Origin: Chromatiales bacterium
Lineage (GTDB): Bacteria; Pseudomonadota; Gammaproteobacteria; Steroidobacterales; GCA-2729495
Reading direction: 5' to 3'
NCBI GenBank assembly: GCA_002688175.1
Contig: NZCC01000053.1
Location: forward strand, 31,521 to 95,520
DNA length: 64,000 nucleotides
Shown here: positions 34,425-43,415 of the stretch, in pieces
Layout: every line of letters begins with the position of its first letter
Position numbering within the stretch: the stretch's first letter is position 1
Program-made: the position numbers and the translations under genes
Notes under the pieces: model-generated
Database searches by the model: none
Told to the model about the DNA's origin: nothing
The model's input: the letters and a program-made list of their open reading frames with translations, nothing else

Positions 34425-35916
34425 TCGGTAATTGACGATGAGCGATGCTTGCGTCACCAACAGCCGCATCTCTATGGTACAGATCACGCCGGAAGTGTGC
34501 CTGACCGTCTTCAGTTACCCAACTGGTGATATAGACGACATAAATAGGAATCTTGCGTTGCAGGTTAATGCCCTGGGTGTGATCGTCGTCAAGATATCGT
34601 TGGGTGTCAGTATCACTCCAATCCCTATCGGCAGCCAATAGAGCGTTGGCAAATTCATCTGCTTGCTCAAGGCGGACGCAGCCAGAGCTGAAGGTTCTCG
34701 TGCGCAGGCCGAATAAACCTTTTGATGGCGTGTCATGGATATAGATATTATGCGGGTTGTCGAAGACAAATTTGATTCGCCCGAGACTGTTGCCAGGTCC
34801 TGATTGCTGGATGAACCGGTAGGGGAAGCTGTTTGGGCTTATGTCTGACCAGTCGACGTCGGTCGGATTAACTTCCCGGGTATTGTTACTGCTGCCGGTG
34901 TAGACGCGAAAACCATTGCGTGTCAGGAAGCTATGATCATTACGCAATTTTGGCAGCAGGTCTTCGGTTGCAATCGAATAGGGCACGGACCAGGTTGGGT
35001 TGAATACGACACGCCTGATTTCGCTTTGCAGGCTTGGGGTAGGTCGTGTTGAATGACCGACAATGGTACGCATCGACAGGACAGACTTGCCGTCGATGAT
35101 AATATTGAGTTTTGCTTCAGCTGCGTTAACCCAGACATATTCGTCCCCAAGGCTGCGCGGTAACCAGCGCCATCTCTCCATTGCAATAGACAGTTGTTGA
35201 ATCCGGTCTTCGAGCGATACATTCATAACCCTGCGCGTTGCTTCGTCAATGATGCCATTGACGAGCAGGCCGTGGCGCGCCTGAAATCCGCGCGTGGCCC
35301 TGTCAAGAGCCGAATCAAACAGATAAGCATTGGCAGGTGTTGTTCCATCGTAATCATTTGTCATGCGCAGTCGATTGCGCACGAGTTCTGATTGCGGATG
35401 GAGTATGCCGAGGGACAGTTTTGGACCTGCAGGTATGATTTTCCAGCCGCCACGTTCCTGTAAAGCCTGGTAGCGAATCATTGCACCATGTAGTCGCTCG
35501 TAGGCAGGATGTGGCGGCGGCAGGTTTTCGATGTCACTAATGGTTGTTTCTGGTTTGTCCGCAAACGACGGCTGTTGTGGGATATGCCAGTCCGGATCGG
35601 TGAGTGGTGACGGGCGACCGAGGCTGATGTCTTCTGCGTAGCGTCTGAAGGCCGTGTTTAGTCGTGCGATAAACTGGTCGTTGACAGCTGAGTCTGGGTC
35701 AGCAGCCATCTCCTCCAGTATTTGTACATCGTAATCGGATGCAGCAAGGCCATGTTCGTGCGCGGACCGGAGTGCATCGAGCTGGGTACTTTGAATGGCA
35801 CTTGGTGTAAATAAAATATCTGACAAATCGGGTTGATTATGCGCATCGGTAACCGATGCGCACGTGCAAAGAATCCATCCGAGACAGGCTGAAATGCTGG
35901 TTTGAATAGTCCGCAT
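34402..35916 (-). CDS. L,D-transpeptidase, YcbB/LdtD-like
   Basis: 504 residues. Signal peptide at 1-25, then a scaffold domain, a peptidoglycan-binding domain (LDRATRGFQARHGLLVNGIIDEATRR) and the YkuD catalytic domain. The catalytic stretch IYIHDTPSKGLFGLRTRTFSSGCVRLE gives the HxxxS and SSGCVR motif with the active cysteine. It makes 3-3 meso-DAP cross-links in peptidoglycan. Shorter than E. coli LdtD (about 615). The window also has a YcbK-type peptidase (28.5 kb) that could open such links. It is the last gene of a leftward run starting with Slam. Confidence 0.92.
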   Translation of the reverse strand: MRTIQTSISACLGWILCTCASVTDAHNQPDLSDILFTPSAIQSTQLDALRSAHEHGLAASDYDVQILEEMAADPDSAVNDQFIARLNTAFRRYAEDISLGRPSPLTDPDWHIPQQPSFADKPETTISDIENLPPPHPAYERLHGAMIRYQALQERGGWKIIPAGPKLSLGILHPQSELVRNRLRMTNDYDGTTPANAYLFDSALDRATRGFQARHGLLVNGIIDEATRRVMNVSLEDRIQQLSIAMERWRWLPRSLGDEYVWVNAAEAKLNIIIDGKSVLSMRTIVGHSTRPTPSLQSEIRRVVFNPTWSVPYSIATEDLLPKLRNDHSFLTRNGFRVYTGSSNNTREVNPTDVDWSDISPNSFPYRFIQQSGPGNSLGRIKFVFDNPHNIYIHDTPSKGLFGLRTRTFSSGCVRLEQADEFANALLAADRDWSDTDTQRYLDDDHTQGINLQRKIPIYVVYITSWVTEDGQAHFRRDLYHRDAAVGDASIAHRQLPINHPHQF

Positions 35917-35955
35917 AGTTATGCAGTGTCTGCTGCAGTGACAGCAGCAAGTGTA

Positions 35956-36525
35956 TCAGGAGCGGCGACGCCGGGCCCCTAAACCGATCGCGCCCAGTCC
36001 CGACAGCATCAGCCAGGCTGCAGCCGGCAAAGGAACAATCTGAACGTCCGCGGCGGTAAAAATTGGAGTGAACGGTGTATTTGTCGGTACTGTGCTGGCG
36101 AATGAGCCCAAGAAGTCATCAGCATCGTCCGGAACAAAACTAATGTTATTGCCGGCGGCACCGATTGCCGTGAAATCGAGCGTACGGACTGTGCCGACAT
36201 CAGGTACTCCGGAAAAGCTGAATGAAATAGTTTGCAAACTGCCGTTTGTCCCGGTCGTGATTCCGGACATGGAACCCGAGTAGGTCACCAGGGCAGGATC
36301 AAAATCAATGATGACAGAGCCTTCATATGAACCAGGGTGTGCGGCAGGCGTGTCTTTAGCCACATCTGCTGCGTTCATGTTCACATCGATCGTGAATGCT
36401 TCGTTTACATTGACGGTGGCAGATGACGGAACAAGTATGACGGTTGCTGCGTAAGCACCCGTTGTTTGAATTCCGGCAATAGTAAGTGCAAAGAAAATTG
36501 CAGCAAAACGGAGGCGGTTAAACAT
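35956..36525 (-). CDS. Cohesin-like protein with PEP-CTERM-type tail
   Basis: 189 residues. Signal peptide at 1-27, then a beta domain with the cohesin-like pattern FTIDVNMNAADVAKD, GSVIIDFDPALVTYSG and RTLDFTAIG. The C-terminus VPLPAAAWLMLSGLGAIGLGARRRR is a PEP-CTERM-type sorting signal (VPLPAA-W, helix, basic end). The family is sorted by EpsH/exosortase to the exopolysaccharide-linked surface; no exosortase is in the window. It lies between the L,D-transpeptidase and the TbpB-like gene on the same strand. Confidence 0.82.
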   Translation of the reverse strand: MFNRLRFAAIFFALTIAGIQTTGAYAATVILVPSSATVNVNEAFTIDVNMNAADVAKDTPAAHPGSYEGSVIIDFDPALVTYSGSMSGITTGTNGSLQTISFSFSGVPDVGTVRTLDFTAIGAAGNNISFVPDDADDFLGSFASTVPTNTPFTPIFTAADVQIVPLPAAAWLMLSGLGAIGLGARRRRS

Positions 36526-36652
36526 TTTTATAATCCCTTATATGTAAGTACCAGATGTGCGTCACCAGGCACCCTAAGGGCGTTCTTCAATCTTTTATAT
36601 TCTACTACATGGAAATATTCTGCTCAATTAGTTGTAAACATAATCGGCAATG

Positions 36653-37885
36653 TTATTCGAGCAACAGGCCGACATCCCTGATGCGACCAACACCGGTGAT
36701 ATCAACATCAATGAAATGGGCGATCGATTTGTTGGCGATGTCACCCAGCAGAGCGCCCTGTACAAAACTGTTTGCACCGACATTGCTGGAAAACTGTACC
36801 GGATCAGAGATGAGGTCAACACCGGTCAGCACGCCGCCGGCTGCAAATGTATAACCAGGATTAGTCCAGTCGCCCGTCCATGTCGGGGTGCTGCCAAAGT
36901 TTAATGTTACCGAGACAGTCGTAGCGTTATCTACCGACATCGGTCCGGAAAAGACCGTCGAGACAGCCGAATTGTTCAGCGCATTGACATCGGCTTGTGA
37001 TATTGAGTTGCCCCATGCAAAGAAGCCGGAGTTAATGACGCTTGTCGCCGTATTACCATGTGCCCAGGCGTCAGCGGCAGTAACAACACTACCGCCGGTA
37101 TCTCGAATAATGCGTGCAATCAGTCGTGATCGCTCGTCACCGTCTGTTCCGCTGGAATTCATATTTTCGAAACCATCCGGACGATTAGTGAACGTCGGCA
37201 GCATATTGCCTACTGAGGCAATCTCGCCGGTTTCACCGGGTGCTACACTGAATTGCGAGCCGTCGCTGGCCAGATCGAAGATCGCAATCGTTGTGTCTTG
37301 CCCGGCGCCTTGTCCGGTGACACCATCGACTATTGTTGCGAACCCGCATGATGTACCCGCTACGCATGAGCTGAGTTCCAGGTCAGGTGGAGCCGGTGGA
37401 TCTATCGGAGGATCTATCGGAGGATCAACCGGTGGATCTATCGGATTTACCGGGTCAGGACCCTCCAGTGGGTCAGGATCATAAAGAGCCGCTAGTTCCG
37501 GGCGGACTTCAAAGTCGTCTATCGGCAGCAGGTTGTCAGGCGGTGTGACGCCGGATGCTGCCGTAGCAAGTGCGATCCAGGGGCCCCAGCAGTGCACGGA
37601 GCTGGCTGAGCCGGATCCGACACAGGGGTCAGCGGCCTGTTGGCCGCCAGCTGACGGCGCGATATCCGGTACTGAGGTAACGCCGGCCATCATTTCCTTA
37701 CACTCGTCGACCAGGTGCTGGGGTACCGAATCGGGGTCATTGGCCCACTGCTCGAGGATCTCTGCACAGTCGCGTTCGGAATGAACGATGTCGGAGGCAT
37801 GCACAGTGCCGACCGAACAAACAATAGCGGTAACAAGTATCAGCAGTAAATTTTTCATCTTTGTAATTCTTTTTAAATTGTTCAT
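36653..37885 (-). CDS. Secreted TbpB-barrel-like protein, likely Slam client
   Basis: About 410 residues. Start chosen at ATG 37885 (GGGGAA upstream); ATG 37858 is possible. Signal peptide LLLILVTAIVCSVGTVHAS lacks a lipobox. N-terminal 90 residues (cysteine-containing), a Pro-Asp repeat linker (about 148-167), then about 230 residues resembling the TbpB-type eight-stranded barrel: VFSGPMSVDNATTVSVTL, PTWTGDW, GGVLTGVDL, SFVQGALLGDIANK, matching the GxW/GxxxGxF strand pattern. The gene lies 117 bases downstream of a Slam-like gene on the same strand, suggesting it is secreted by it, as hemophilins are. The ligand (heme, metal or surface) is unknown. Confidence 0.65.
   Translation of the reverse strand: MNNLKRITKMKNLLLILVTAIVCSVGTVHASDIVHSERDCAEILEQWANDPDSVPQHLVDECKEMMAGVTSVPDIAPSAGGQQAADPCVGSGSASSVHCWGPWIALATAASGVTPPDNLLPIDDFEVRPELAALYDPDPLEGPDPVNPIDPPVDPPIDPPIDPPAPPDLELSSCVAGTSCGFATIVDGVTGQGAGQDTTIAIFDLASDGSQFSVAPGETGEIASVGNMLPTFTNRPDGFENMNSSGTDGDERSRLIARIIRDTGGSVVTAADAWAHGNTATSVINSGFFAWGNSISQADVNALNNSAVSTVFSGPMSVDNATTVSVTLNFGSTPTWTGDWTNPGYTFAAGGVLTGVDLISDPVQFSSNVGANSFVQGALLGDIANKSIAHFIDVDITGVGRIRDVGLLLE
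37395..37442. repeat. Four 12-bp direct repeats encoding PPID units
   Basis: Units GGTGGATCTATC, GGAGGATCTATC, GGAGGATCAACC and GGTGGATCTATC lie in tandem, in frame in the secreted protein at 36653-37885. On the coding strand they give PPIDPPVDPPID-type repeats, a stiff linker between the N-terminal domain and the barrel. Copy number is likely to vary by slippage without breaking the frame. Confidence 0.85.
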
Positions 37886-38001
37886 TGGGAATTTCCCCGT
37901 ATTCCTGTAATTTCTACAAGAATTTATGAAAGAATGCATTTACCTTCATTAATCAGTTGTTCTTACGTATGTATTTTGACGTTATGTCGGATACTTACGC
38001 G

Positions 38002-39294
38002 CTAGAAAGAACGTGACAGACCGAGGTTCAACTCATGTCGGTCGTATTCAAAAATTGGTACATCGTCGGATTGATTGTCGGTATAAGTCCAGTCACCGAG
38101 TAGTGACCAATCGCGCATCATGCCGGTACTGAAATTATACTGAAATCCGACCGTTAAACGGTATTCGTCATCATCGCGAGGAACACCAAAGACCGGTTGG
38201 TTGCCTTTGAAATCATATATTTTGTATCTTGCGCGCGCATAGACAGATCCGTCCTGCCATACCTCTGCGCCCACACCGGCAAAAACCTCAGGCCCTTTAT
38301 AACTGAATTGATTGTCATCGGCGTCGAAGTCTGAGTAACCGATACCACCGTTTATTGTCACTTTATTGTCGTTGAGGAAATGATCAACAGAAAGTGTCGC
38401 CCATTTATACCAGCCATCACGACCGGAATCCTGATTACGCGAATAATGTCTTTGGGTAATGAATGTATCGAGTATCAGAGCTGTATCCTGATTCAGTTCC
38501 CAGGTTATGTTGGGATTTACCGATGTAAACCAGGCGAGACTGCGGTCATCGAGCCAGATTTGATCGCCCTGTAGTCCGATACCAGCTTGCCAGTGATCGG
38601 GCACAATCCAGGCTGGGCCGGTACGCAGTGTCAGAACGCCAAAATTGAATTCATCTTCCGAAAAATATCGTCGATAATAGGCATTAGCCTGGCTCTGCCA
38701 GACGAACATGCCGGTATTTTCCCCGGCAGCAAATGTTTTGGCCGGATTGTAGGTATGTGCGATTGCCGGGTTGATGACCATGGCCCAGTCATCAGTTTCC
38801 TGCGAATTCGGAGTCACAGTGAATGGAATGCCGCCGATGTCAATGATGTCCCTGCTCGGCCCGAAGTTGACATTGGTGTCGTACAAGGTTCCGATATAAA
38901 AAGATGGCGTCATTGAGTGGCGTTTCGTCATCAGCTGTTTGTCTGCGCGGATCTGGGCGAGAAATGCCAGTACCGTTGTTTGTACGCCCGGCGGGGTATT
39001 CGGGTCATCCAGTACCTGTTGTGCCAGGCGCTCGGCTTCATCGTAGTCATATGACAGGTAGTCGACCCGCGCCAACTCAAGGCGTACGCGTTGCATGTTG
39101 GGATGTTCGGCAAGCAGGCTTTCCAAAGTGCTGCGCGCGCTGCGCAGACGGTCATTTTCGATGGCCTGGGTGGCCGCGTCGAATCGTTGCTGGATATCAT
39201 CCTGACCGACTGCAGGGGCGGAGGTCAGACCGACCAGCCACACCAGGCACACGTTACAGACAATCCCGGTTAGATTTCTATACTTGCTTTTCAT
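38002..39294 (-). CDS. Slam-like outer-membrane translocator (DUF560, T11SS)
   Basis: 430 residues from ATG 39294 (a TTG at 39309 is an alternative). Signal peptide NLTGIVCNVCLVWLVGLTSAPAV, then TPR-like helices (RLRSARSTLESLLAEHPNMQRVRLELARV, DEAERLAQQVLDD), then about 290 residues of alternating beta strands ending SLSRSF-type (LGLSRSF, terminal aromatic). This is the surface lipoprotein assembly modifier (Slam) layout: periplasmic TPR plus a beta barrel. Slams move TbpB-like or hemophilin-like proteins across the outer membrane. The downstream neighbour fits as client. Confidence 0.85.
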   Translation of the reverse strand: MKSKYRNLTGIVCNVCLVWLVGLTSAPAVGQDDIQQRFDAATQAIENDRLRSARSTLESLLAEHPNMQRVRLELARVDYLSYDYDEAERLAQQVLDDPNTPPGVQTTVLAFLAQIRADKQLMTKRHSMTPSFYIGTLYDTNVNFGPSRDIIDIGGIPFTVTPNSQETDDWAMVINPAIAHTYNPAKTFAAGENTGMFVWQSQANAYYRRYFSEDEFNFGVLTLRTGPAWIVPDHWQAGIGLQGDQIWLDDRSLAWFTSVNPNITWELNQDTALILDTFITQRHYSRNQDSGRDGWYKWATLSVDHFLNDNKVTINGGIGYSDFDADDNQFSYKGPEVFAGVGAEVWQDGSVYARARYKIYDFKGNQPVFGVPRDDDEYRLTVGFQYNFSTGMMRDWSLLGDWTYTDNQSDDVPIFEYDRHELNLGLSRSF

Positions 39295-39383
39295 TATGTA
39301 AACGTTCAAATTAGTTATTGTTCATTAGACAGCAAATTATCATAGTATTTCCCGGCCGTAGCTATCGACCAGTTCACAGTTTT
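39295..39383. promoter_or_regulatory. Divergent promoter region of Slam and LapG-like genes
   Basis: About 90 bases between the start of the Slam-like gene (leftward) and the LapG-like gene (rightward). It is A+T-rich on the Slam side (AACGTTCAAATTAG, TTATTG). Both promoters must lie here or inside the coding starts, so a shared regulator is plausible. I can name no operator. Confidence 0.35.
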
Positions 39384-40034
39384 GTGTTGACATATTTTCG
39401 ACTTACCCTGCGGTTGTTTACCTTCAGTCTGTTGTGGGCTATGCCTAATGCATTGATTGCAGGAGAATTTCCGGACAATCTGTTCGGTTATCAGCAAACA
39501 GCAAGAGCGAATATTGGGGTTTTCCCTCAATGGGTGCAAGCACTTGAACGACATTTTGCGGGTAATCTGCGTGAAGGTGATTGTCAGGACAGTGAACTCA
39601 ACACTTGCCATATGCGTGACTGGCGCCAGTTTCTTGATCAGATAAGGGGTCTGTCGCCGTCCGAGCAAATCAGGCAGGTCAATCGCTATGCCAACAACAA
39701 GGACTATGTGCTTGATTTGGACAACTATGCCCTGGAAGATTATTGGGCGATTCCACATGAGTTCCTTTTCAATGGGGGCGACTGTGAGGATTATGCGATC
39801 ACGAAACTGCTTTCGCTGCGCTGGCTTGGCTACTCGTCGGATAAGTTGCGAATTGTTGTCCTGCAGGATACGAATCTGCGTATCGCTCATGCAGTGTTGG
39901 CGTTTGGTGCAGATGACGACATACTGATTCTCGACAACCAGGTCGGAAAGGTTTTGTCGCACCGCAGTATCGTGCATTATGTGCCGGTCTATTCTGTCAG
40001 TGAATCCCAATGGTGGATGCACGTACCGCGATGA
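39384..40034 (+). CDS. LapG-type transglutaminase-like cysteine protease (BTLCP)
   Basis: About 216 residues from GTG 39384 or TTG 39387; the longer TTG start at 39318 lacks a proper signal sequence and no ATG is available. Signal peptide RLTLRLFTFSLLWAMPNALIAG. The catalytic triad is in place: Cys134 in NGGDCEDYA, His169 in IAHAVLAF, Asp184 in LDNQVGK. Acidic residues around the cysteine (DCED) match the calcium site of LapG. LapG cleaves the N-terminus of LapA-type adhesins in the periplasm and is held in check by LapD. No LapA or LapD is present. The next gene overlaps by 4 bases (ATGA). Confidence 0.9.
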   Translation: MLTYFRLTLRLFTFSLLWAMPNALIAGEFPDNLFGYQQTARANIGVFPQWVQALERHFAGNLREGDCQDSELNTCHMRDWRQFLDQIRGLSPSEQIRQVNRYANNKDYVLDLDNYALEDYWAIPHEFLFNGGDCEDYAITKLLSLRWLGYSSDKLRIVVLQDTNLRIAHAVLAFGADDDILILDNQVGKVLSHRSIVHYVPVYSVSESQWWMHVPR

Positions 40035-42130
40035 TAATGGCAACTGACAACATGCAAAAATCGATGCGCCTGTCGGTAGTGATACCGGTTACAGCGCTGG
40101 TTGGATTGATTCTGATCGGCGCATTCTTTATTAATGTCTATATCAATACAGAACGTGAGCGCGACCTGCAGCAGTGGGAGGCACGGCTCGGGCTGGTTGC
40201 TGATGCCAAGATTGATGCTGTTCAGAATTTTCTCAGTGAGACGTTCGACGATCTTCAGGTGCTGGCCGATAATGCATCGTTGCAGTTATATCTCGGTGAA
40301 TTGCTGCAAGCCCGTGCCAGCGGATCGTCACAGCCTGCCGAATTTACCTATTTGCGTAATTTGATTCTGGCCTCGGCCAATCGTTATGGATATTGGTCAG
40401 ATGACACGCCTCGCATCGCCGCCAATATAGTAACAACAAGTATTTCCGGTCTCGCCTTGTTAGATATTGATTTGCACCCGGTTGTCGCAACACCTGGCAT
40501 GCCTGCTGTTGGTGAGCAAATGACTGAGCCATTGCGGCGGGTATTAAGTGGTGTAGAGCGACAGGCCACGGGCCTGGTGCCGGACGGGCAGGAACAGGCA
40601 GTCATTATATTCGCGGTACCTGTTATGGCCGTCATGGGCAGTCACCCTGAAGGCGGCGACACACCCATTGGTTTGCTCGTCGGCGTTCGTAACGCCGAAC
40701 AGGAATTGTTCCCGCTGGTTAAAGGTGGGGTTGGATTTGCCGAGGACAGCGAAGCGTTGTTATTGGAGATGCGCGGGGATCGGGTTGTTTACCTGTCATC
40801 GACAAAGGATGGCGCAAAACCGATGCGACGTAGTATGCCGGTCAGTCGGGCAAAGCTGGCCGCGGCACAGGCGGTCAAAACACTGGATAATTTTGCACTA
40901 CTGGATAATTATCGCGGCGAATCGGTTTTGCAGGTCAGCCGTCGTGTCAACCGGCAGACTTGGGTGCTGGCGCAACAGGTTGATGCAGTCCAGGCCTTAA
41001 GTGAGTCTAATGAGCGGCGACAGTTTTTGTTGATATCGTTGTCGCTGTTATTGCTCGCAAGTGCAGCGATCGTGGTCGCTGCCTGGCGGCATGGCAGCAG
41101 CGTTCGTGCCCGGCATCAGGCGGATGAATTGATCGAAAAGGCAGCCCGACTCCAGCGCCAGACCGAACTGCTGCATGCGACCACGGATAATATCGATGTG
41201 TTGACGTTGCTGATCAGCCAGACTCAGGAAGTTATTTTTACCAATCAGGCGACGGCGGATGCAGTAGACTCAAAGATCAGCGACATTGTTGATAATGAGC
41301 TCACTGCAGTTCTCGGACCAGCTACTGTCGGAGAGTTACAAGGTAGTATTCGGCAGGCGCAGCAGAGTTCTGAGCGGGTATATCGGGTTATGGCTTTGCG
41401 CTTTGGTGCACATGATCGTGTCTATCATGCGAGTTTTATTCCGGTGGAGCGTATCGGTCATCACCGGAATCTGATGCTGCTTGTTTTCAGAGATATCACC
41501 GATTTTCAGCGGGCCCAGCAACGCCACACAAAATTGTTACGAAATCTTGTGGCGACGCTGGTCAATATTGTAGATCTGCATGATCCATATACTGCATTCC
41601 ACTCACAGCATTTGGCAGAGGTTGCCGGTGCGATTGGTCGTGAGATGGGGCTGAATAGTAATGATCTTGAAATGCTGGATCTGGCTGCGATGCTGGCCAA
41701 TGTCGGCAAGATAGCCATTCCACGTGAGCTGTTAACCAAGACCGGGTCGTTGGTGCAGGATGATGAAGAATTGTTGCACTCGCATGTCAGTACCGCTTTG
41801 GAGTTGCTCGGCAAGCTGGATTTCGACGGACCGGTGCTGGAAATTCTGGCGCAGAAGCAGGAGCATCTTGACGGCAGTGGCTATCCGCGACAGTTAAGCG
41901 CAGAACAAATGACTCTTCCCGGGAAGATCCTGTCGGTTGCCAATGCATTTGTAGCACTTGTCAGCCCGCGGGCATTCCGCCAGGCAATATCTGTGAGTGA
42001 TGCTGTCGATCGTCTGATGCAGGATGCTGACAAGCTGTATGATCGACATGTGCTCGCTGCATTGTTTCATATTACTGAAAACCTGCAGGTTTCGTGGTCA
42101 CAGTGGAATGAAGAACAGTCACTCGATTAG
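40031..42130 (+). CDS. Membrane sensor with PAS and degenerate HD-GYP domain
   Basis: 699 residues from ATG 40031, which overlaps the LapG-type stop as ATGA (translational coupling); ATGs at 40010 and 40037 also exist. TM1 (14-37), a 295-residue periplasmic domain (dCache-like), TM2 (333-352), a coiled linker, PAS-like region (375-495), HD-GYP (505-690). The GYP motif DGSGYP is intact, but HD is replaced by Ala-Asn (556-557, MLANVGK), the His pair before Glu611 by Lys-Gln (KQEHLDGSGYP), and the later aspartate by Asn (SVANAF). It should not hydrolyse c-di-GMP, but may bind it. Its position suggests a LapD-like role. Confidence 0.88.
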   Translation: MIMATDNMQKSMRLSVVIPVTALVGLILIGAFFINVYINTERERDLQQWEARLGLVADAKIDAVQNFLSETFDDLQVLADNASLQLYLGELLQARASGSSQPAEFTYLRNLILASANRYGYWSDDTPRIAANIVTTSISGLALLDIDLHPVVATPGMPAVGEQMTEPLRRVLSGVERQATGLVPDGQEQAVIIFAVPVMAVMGSHPEGGDTPIGLLVGVRNAEQELFPLVKGGVGFAEDSEALLLEMRGDRVVYLSSTKDGAKPMRRSMPVSRAKLAAAQAVKTLDNFALLDNYRGESVLQVSRRVNRQTWVLAQQVDAVQALSESNERRQFLLISLSLLLLASAAIVVAAWRHGSSVRARHQADELIEKAARLQRQTELLHATTDNIDVLTLLISQTQEVIFTNQATADAVDSKISDIVDNELTAVLGPATVGELQGSIRQAQQSSERVYRVMALRFGAHDRVYHASFIPVERIGHHRNLMLLVFRDITDFQRAQQRHTKLLRNLVATLVNIVDLHDPYTAFHSQHLAEVAGAIGREMGLNSNDLEMLDLAAMLANVGKIAIPRELLTKTGSLVQDDEELLHSHVSTALELLGKLDFDGPVLEILAQKQEHLDGSGYPRQLSAEQMTLPGKILSVANAFVALVSPRAFRQAISVSDAVDRLMQDADKLYDRHVLAALFHITENLQVSWSQWNEEQSLD

Positions 42131-42213
42131 CCCGGGAATTGTTTATGCTTGTATGAAATCCCGGTAGGCACTGAATATTGACATAAAAAAATAATATTTT
42201 GGGTAGGTTAACG

Positions 42214-43359
42214 ATGCAGGTTAGTAAAGAAAGAGTTTTGACTACACATGTCGGTAGCTTGCCCCGCAGTCAGACTGTTGTCGATGTCGTCTTCGGTCGT
42301 GAGCAGGGGTCGGAATCAGATCATTCGGCCGGGGATGCGGTCATCGCATCCGCTATCGAGGAGATCGTAAGCCGTCAGTCCGAAGTTGGTATCGATATTG
42401 TCAGCGATGGCGAGCTGAGCAAGATCAGTTATGCAACCTATATCAAGGATCGCCTGACCGGATTCGGAGGGGAGTCACACCGCGAACCGGCGCAGGACCT
42501 GTTGGATTTTCCCGGTGTATTACGCCGTCGTCATGAGGCTGGTACCCGCTCGGAGGCCAGTCCTCCTCGTTGCATAGGCGAGGTTGGTCTTAAGGATATG
42601 CAGCCGCTTGAAACCGATCTTGCCAACTTCAGGAAAGCGGTAGACAAGGTAAAGCCGGTCGAGGCCTTCATGAACGCAGCCGCACCGGGGGTTATTGCGC
42701 TCTTTCAGCCAAATGACTATTACCCAAACCACGAGCAGTATGTTGAGGCGCTTGGTGAAGCGATGCGTATCGAGTATGAGGGGATTGTTGCAGCTGGTTT
42801 CCTGTTGCAGATTGATTCTCCGGATATCGGCATGGGTCGGCATACGATATTTCGTGACAAGAATGATGATGAGTATCTTCGGCTGGCGAATCTGCATATA
42901 GAAGTTCTGAATCAGGCCCTGCAAAATATTGATTCAGATCGTGTGCGTTTGCACGTATGTTGGGGTAATTACGAGGGGCCGCATAATCATGACGTACCGA
43001 TGGAACTGGTTCTGCCGATCGCTTTGAAGGCTGATGCCGGGGCGCTGTTGTTCGAGTCGTCGAATCCGCGACATGCCCATGAGTGGACTGTATTTCGTGA
43101 TACAAAAATACCTGATGATCTGATCCTGGTGCCGGGCGTGATTGATTCGACAACCAATTTTATTGAACATCCACAGCTGGTTGCCGAACGTATTTGCCGG
43201 TTTGCTGATATTGTCGGTCGTGAACGTATTATTGCCGGTACCGATTGTGGATTCGGCACATTTGCCAATCATGGCACGGTAGATGCTGATGTAGTGTTTG
43301 CCAAGCTTGGCGCGCTTGCAGAGGGTGCACGGATCGCATCCGATAAATTGTGGGCGTGA
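42214..43359 (+). CDS. MetE-like cobalamin-independent methyltransferase
   Basis: 381 residues from ATG 42214, with GGTAGG upstream at good spacing. It holds only the C-terminal MetE-type barrel: LTTHVGSLPRS at the start, LQIDSPDIGMGRH, LHVCWGNYEGPHNHD with the zinc Cys/His region, FESSNPRHAHEW, VIDSTTNFIEHP and GTDCGFGTFANHG near the end. Such short proteins are the 'methionine synthase II' type and methylate homocysteine or related thiols with a methyl donor. Cytoplasmic. It precedes the AsmA gene by 56 bases. Confidence 0.9.
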   Translation: MQVSKERVLTTHVGSLPRSQTVVDVVFGREQGSESDHSAGDAVIASAIEEIVSRQSEVGIDIVSDGELSKISYATYIKDRLTGFGGESHREPAQDLLDFPGVLRRRHEAGTRSEASPPRCIGEVGLKDMQPLETDLANFRKAVDKVKPVEAFMNAAAPGVIALFQPNDYYPNHEQYVEALGEAMRIEYEGIVAAGFLLQIDSPDIGMGRHTIFRDKNDDEYLRLANLHIEVLNQALQNIDSDRVRLHVCWGNYEGPHNHDVPMELVLPIALKADAGALLFESSNPRHAHEWTVFRDTKIPDDLILVPGVIDSTTNFIEHPQLVAERICRFADIVGRERIIAGTDCGFGTFANHGTVDADVVFAKLGALAEGARIASDKLWA

Positions 43360-43415
43360 CAGATATGTCGCAAACCGGTGTCTGATCGATAGGGGTCAGG
43401 TCAAATTTTCTGCTC

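Noticed and set aside
40031..42130. Active c-di-GMP phosphodiesterase
   Set aside because: HD is Ala-Asn and the His pair is Lys-Gln, which removes the metal ligands needed for hydrolysis.
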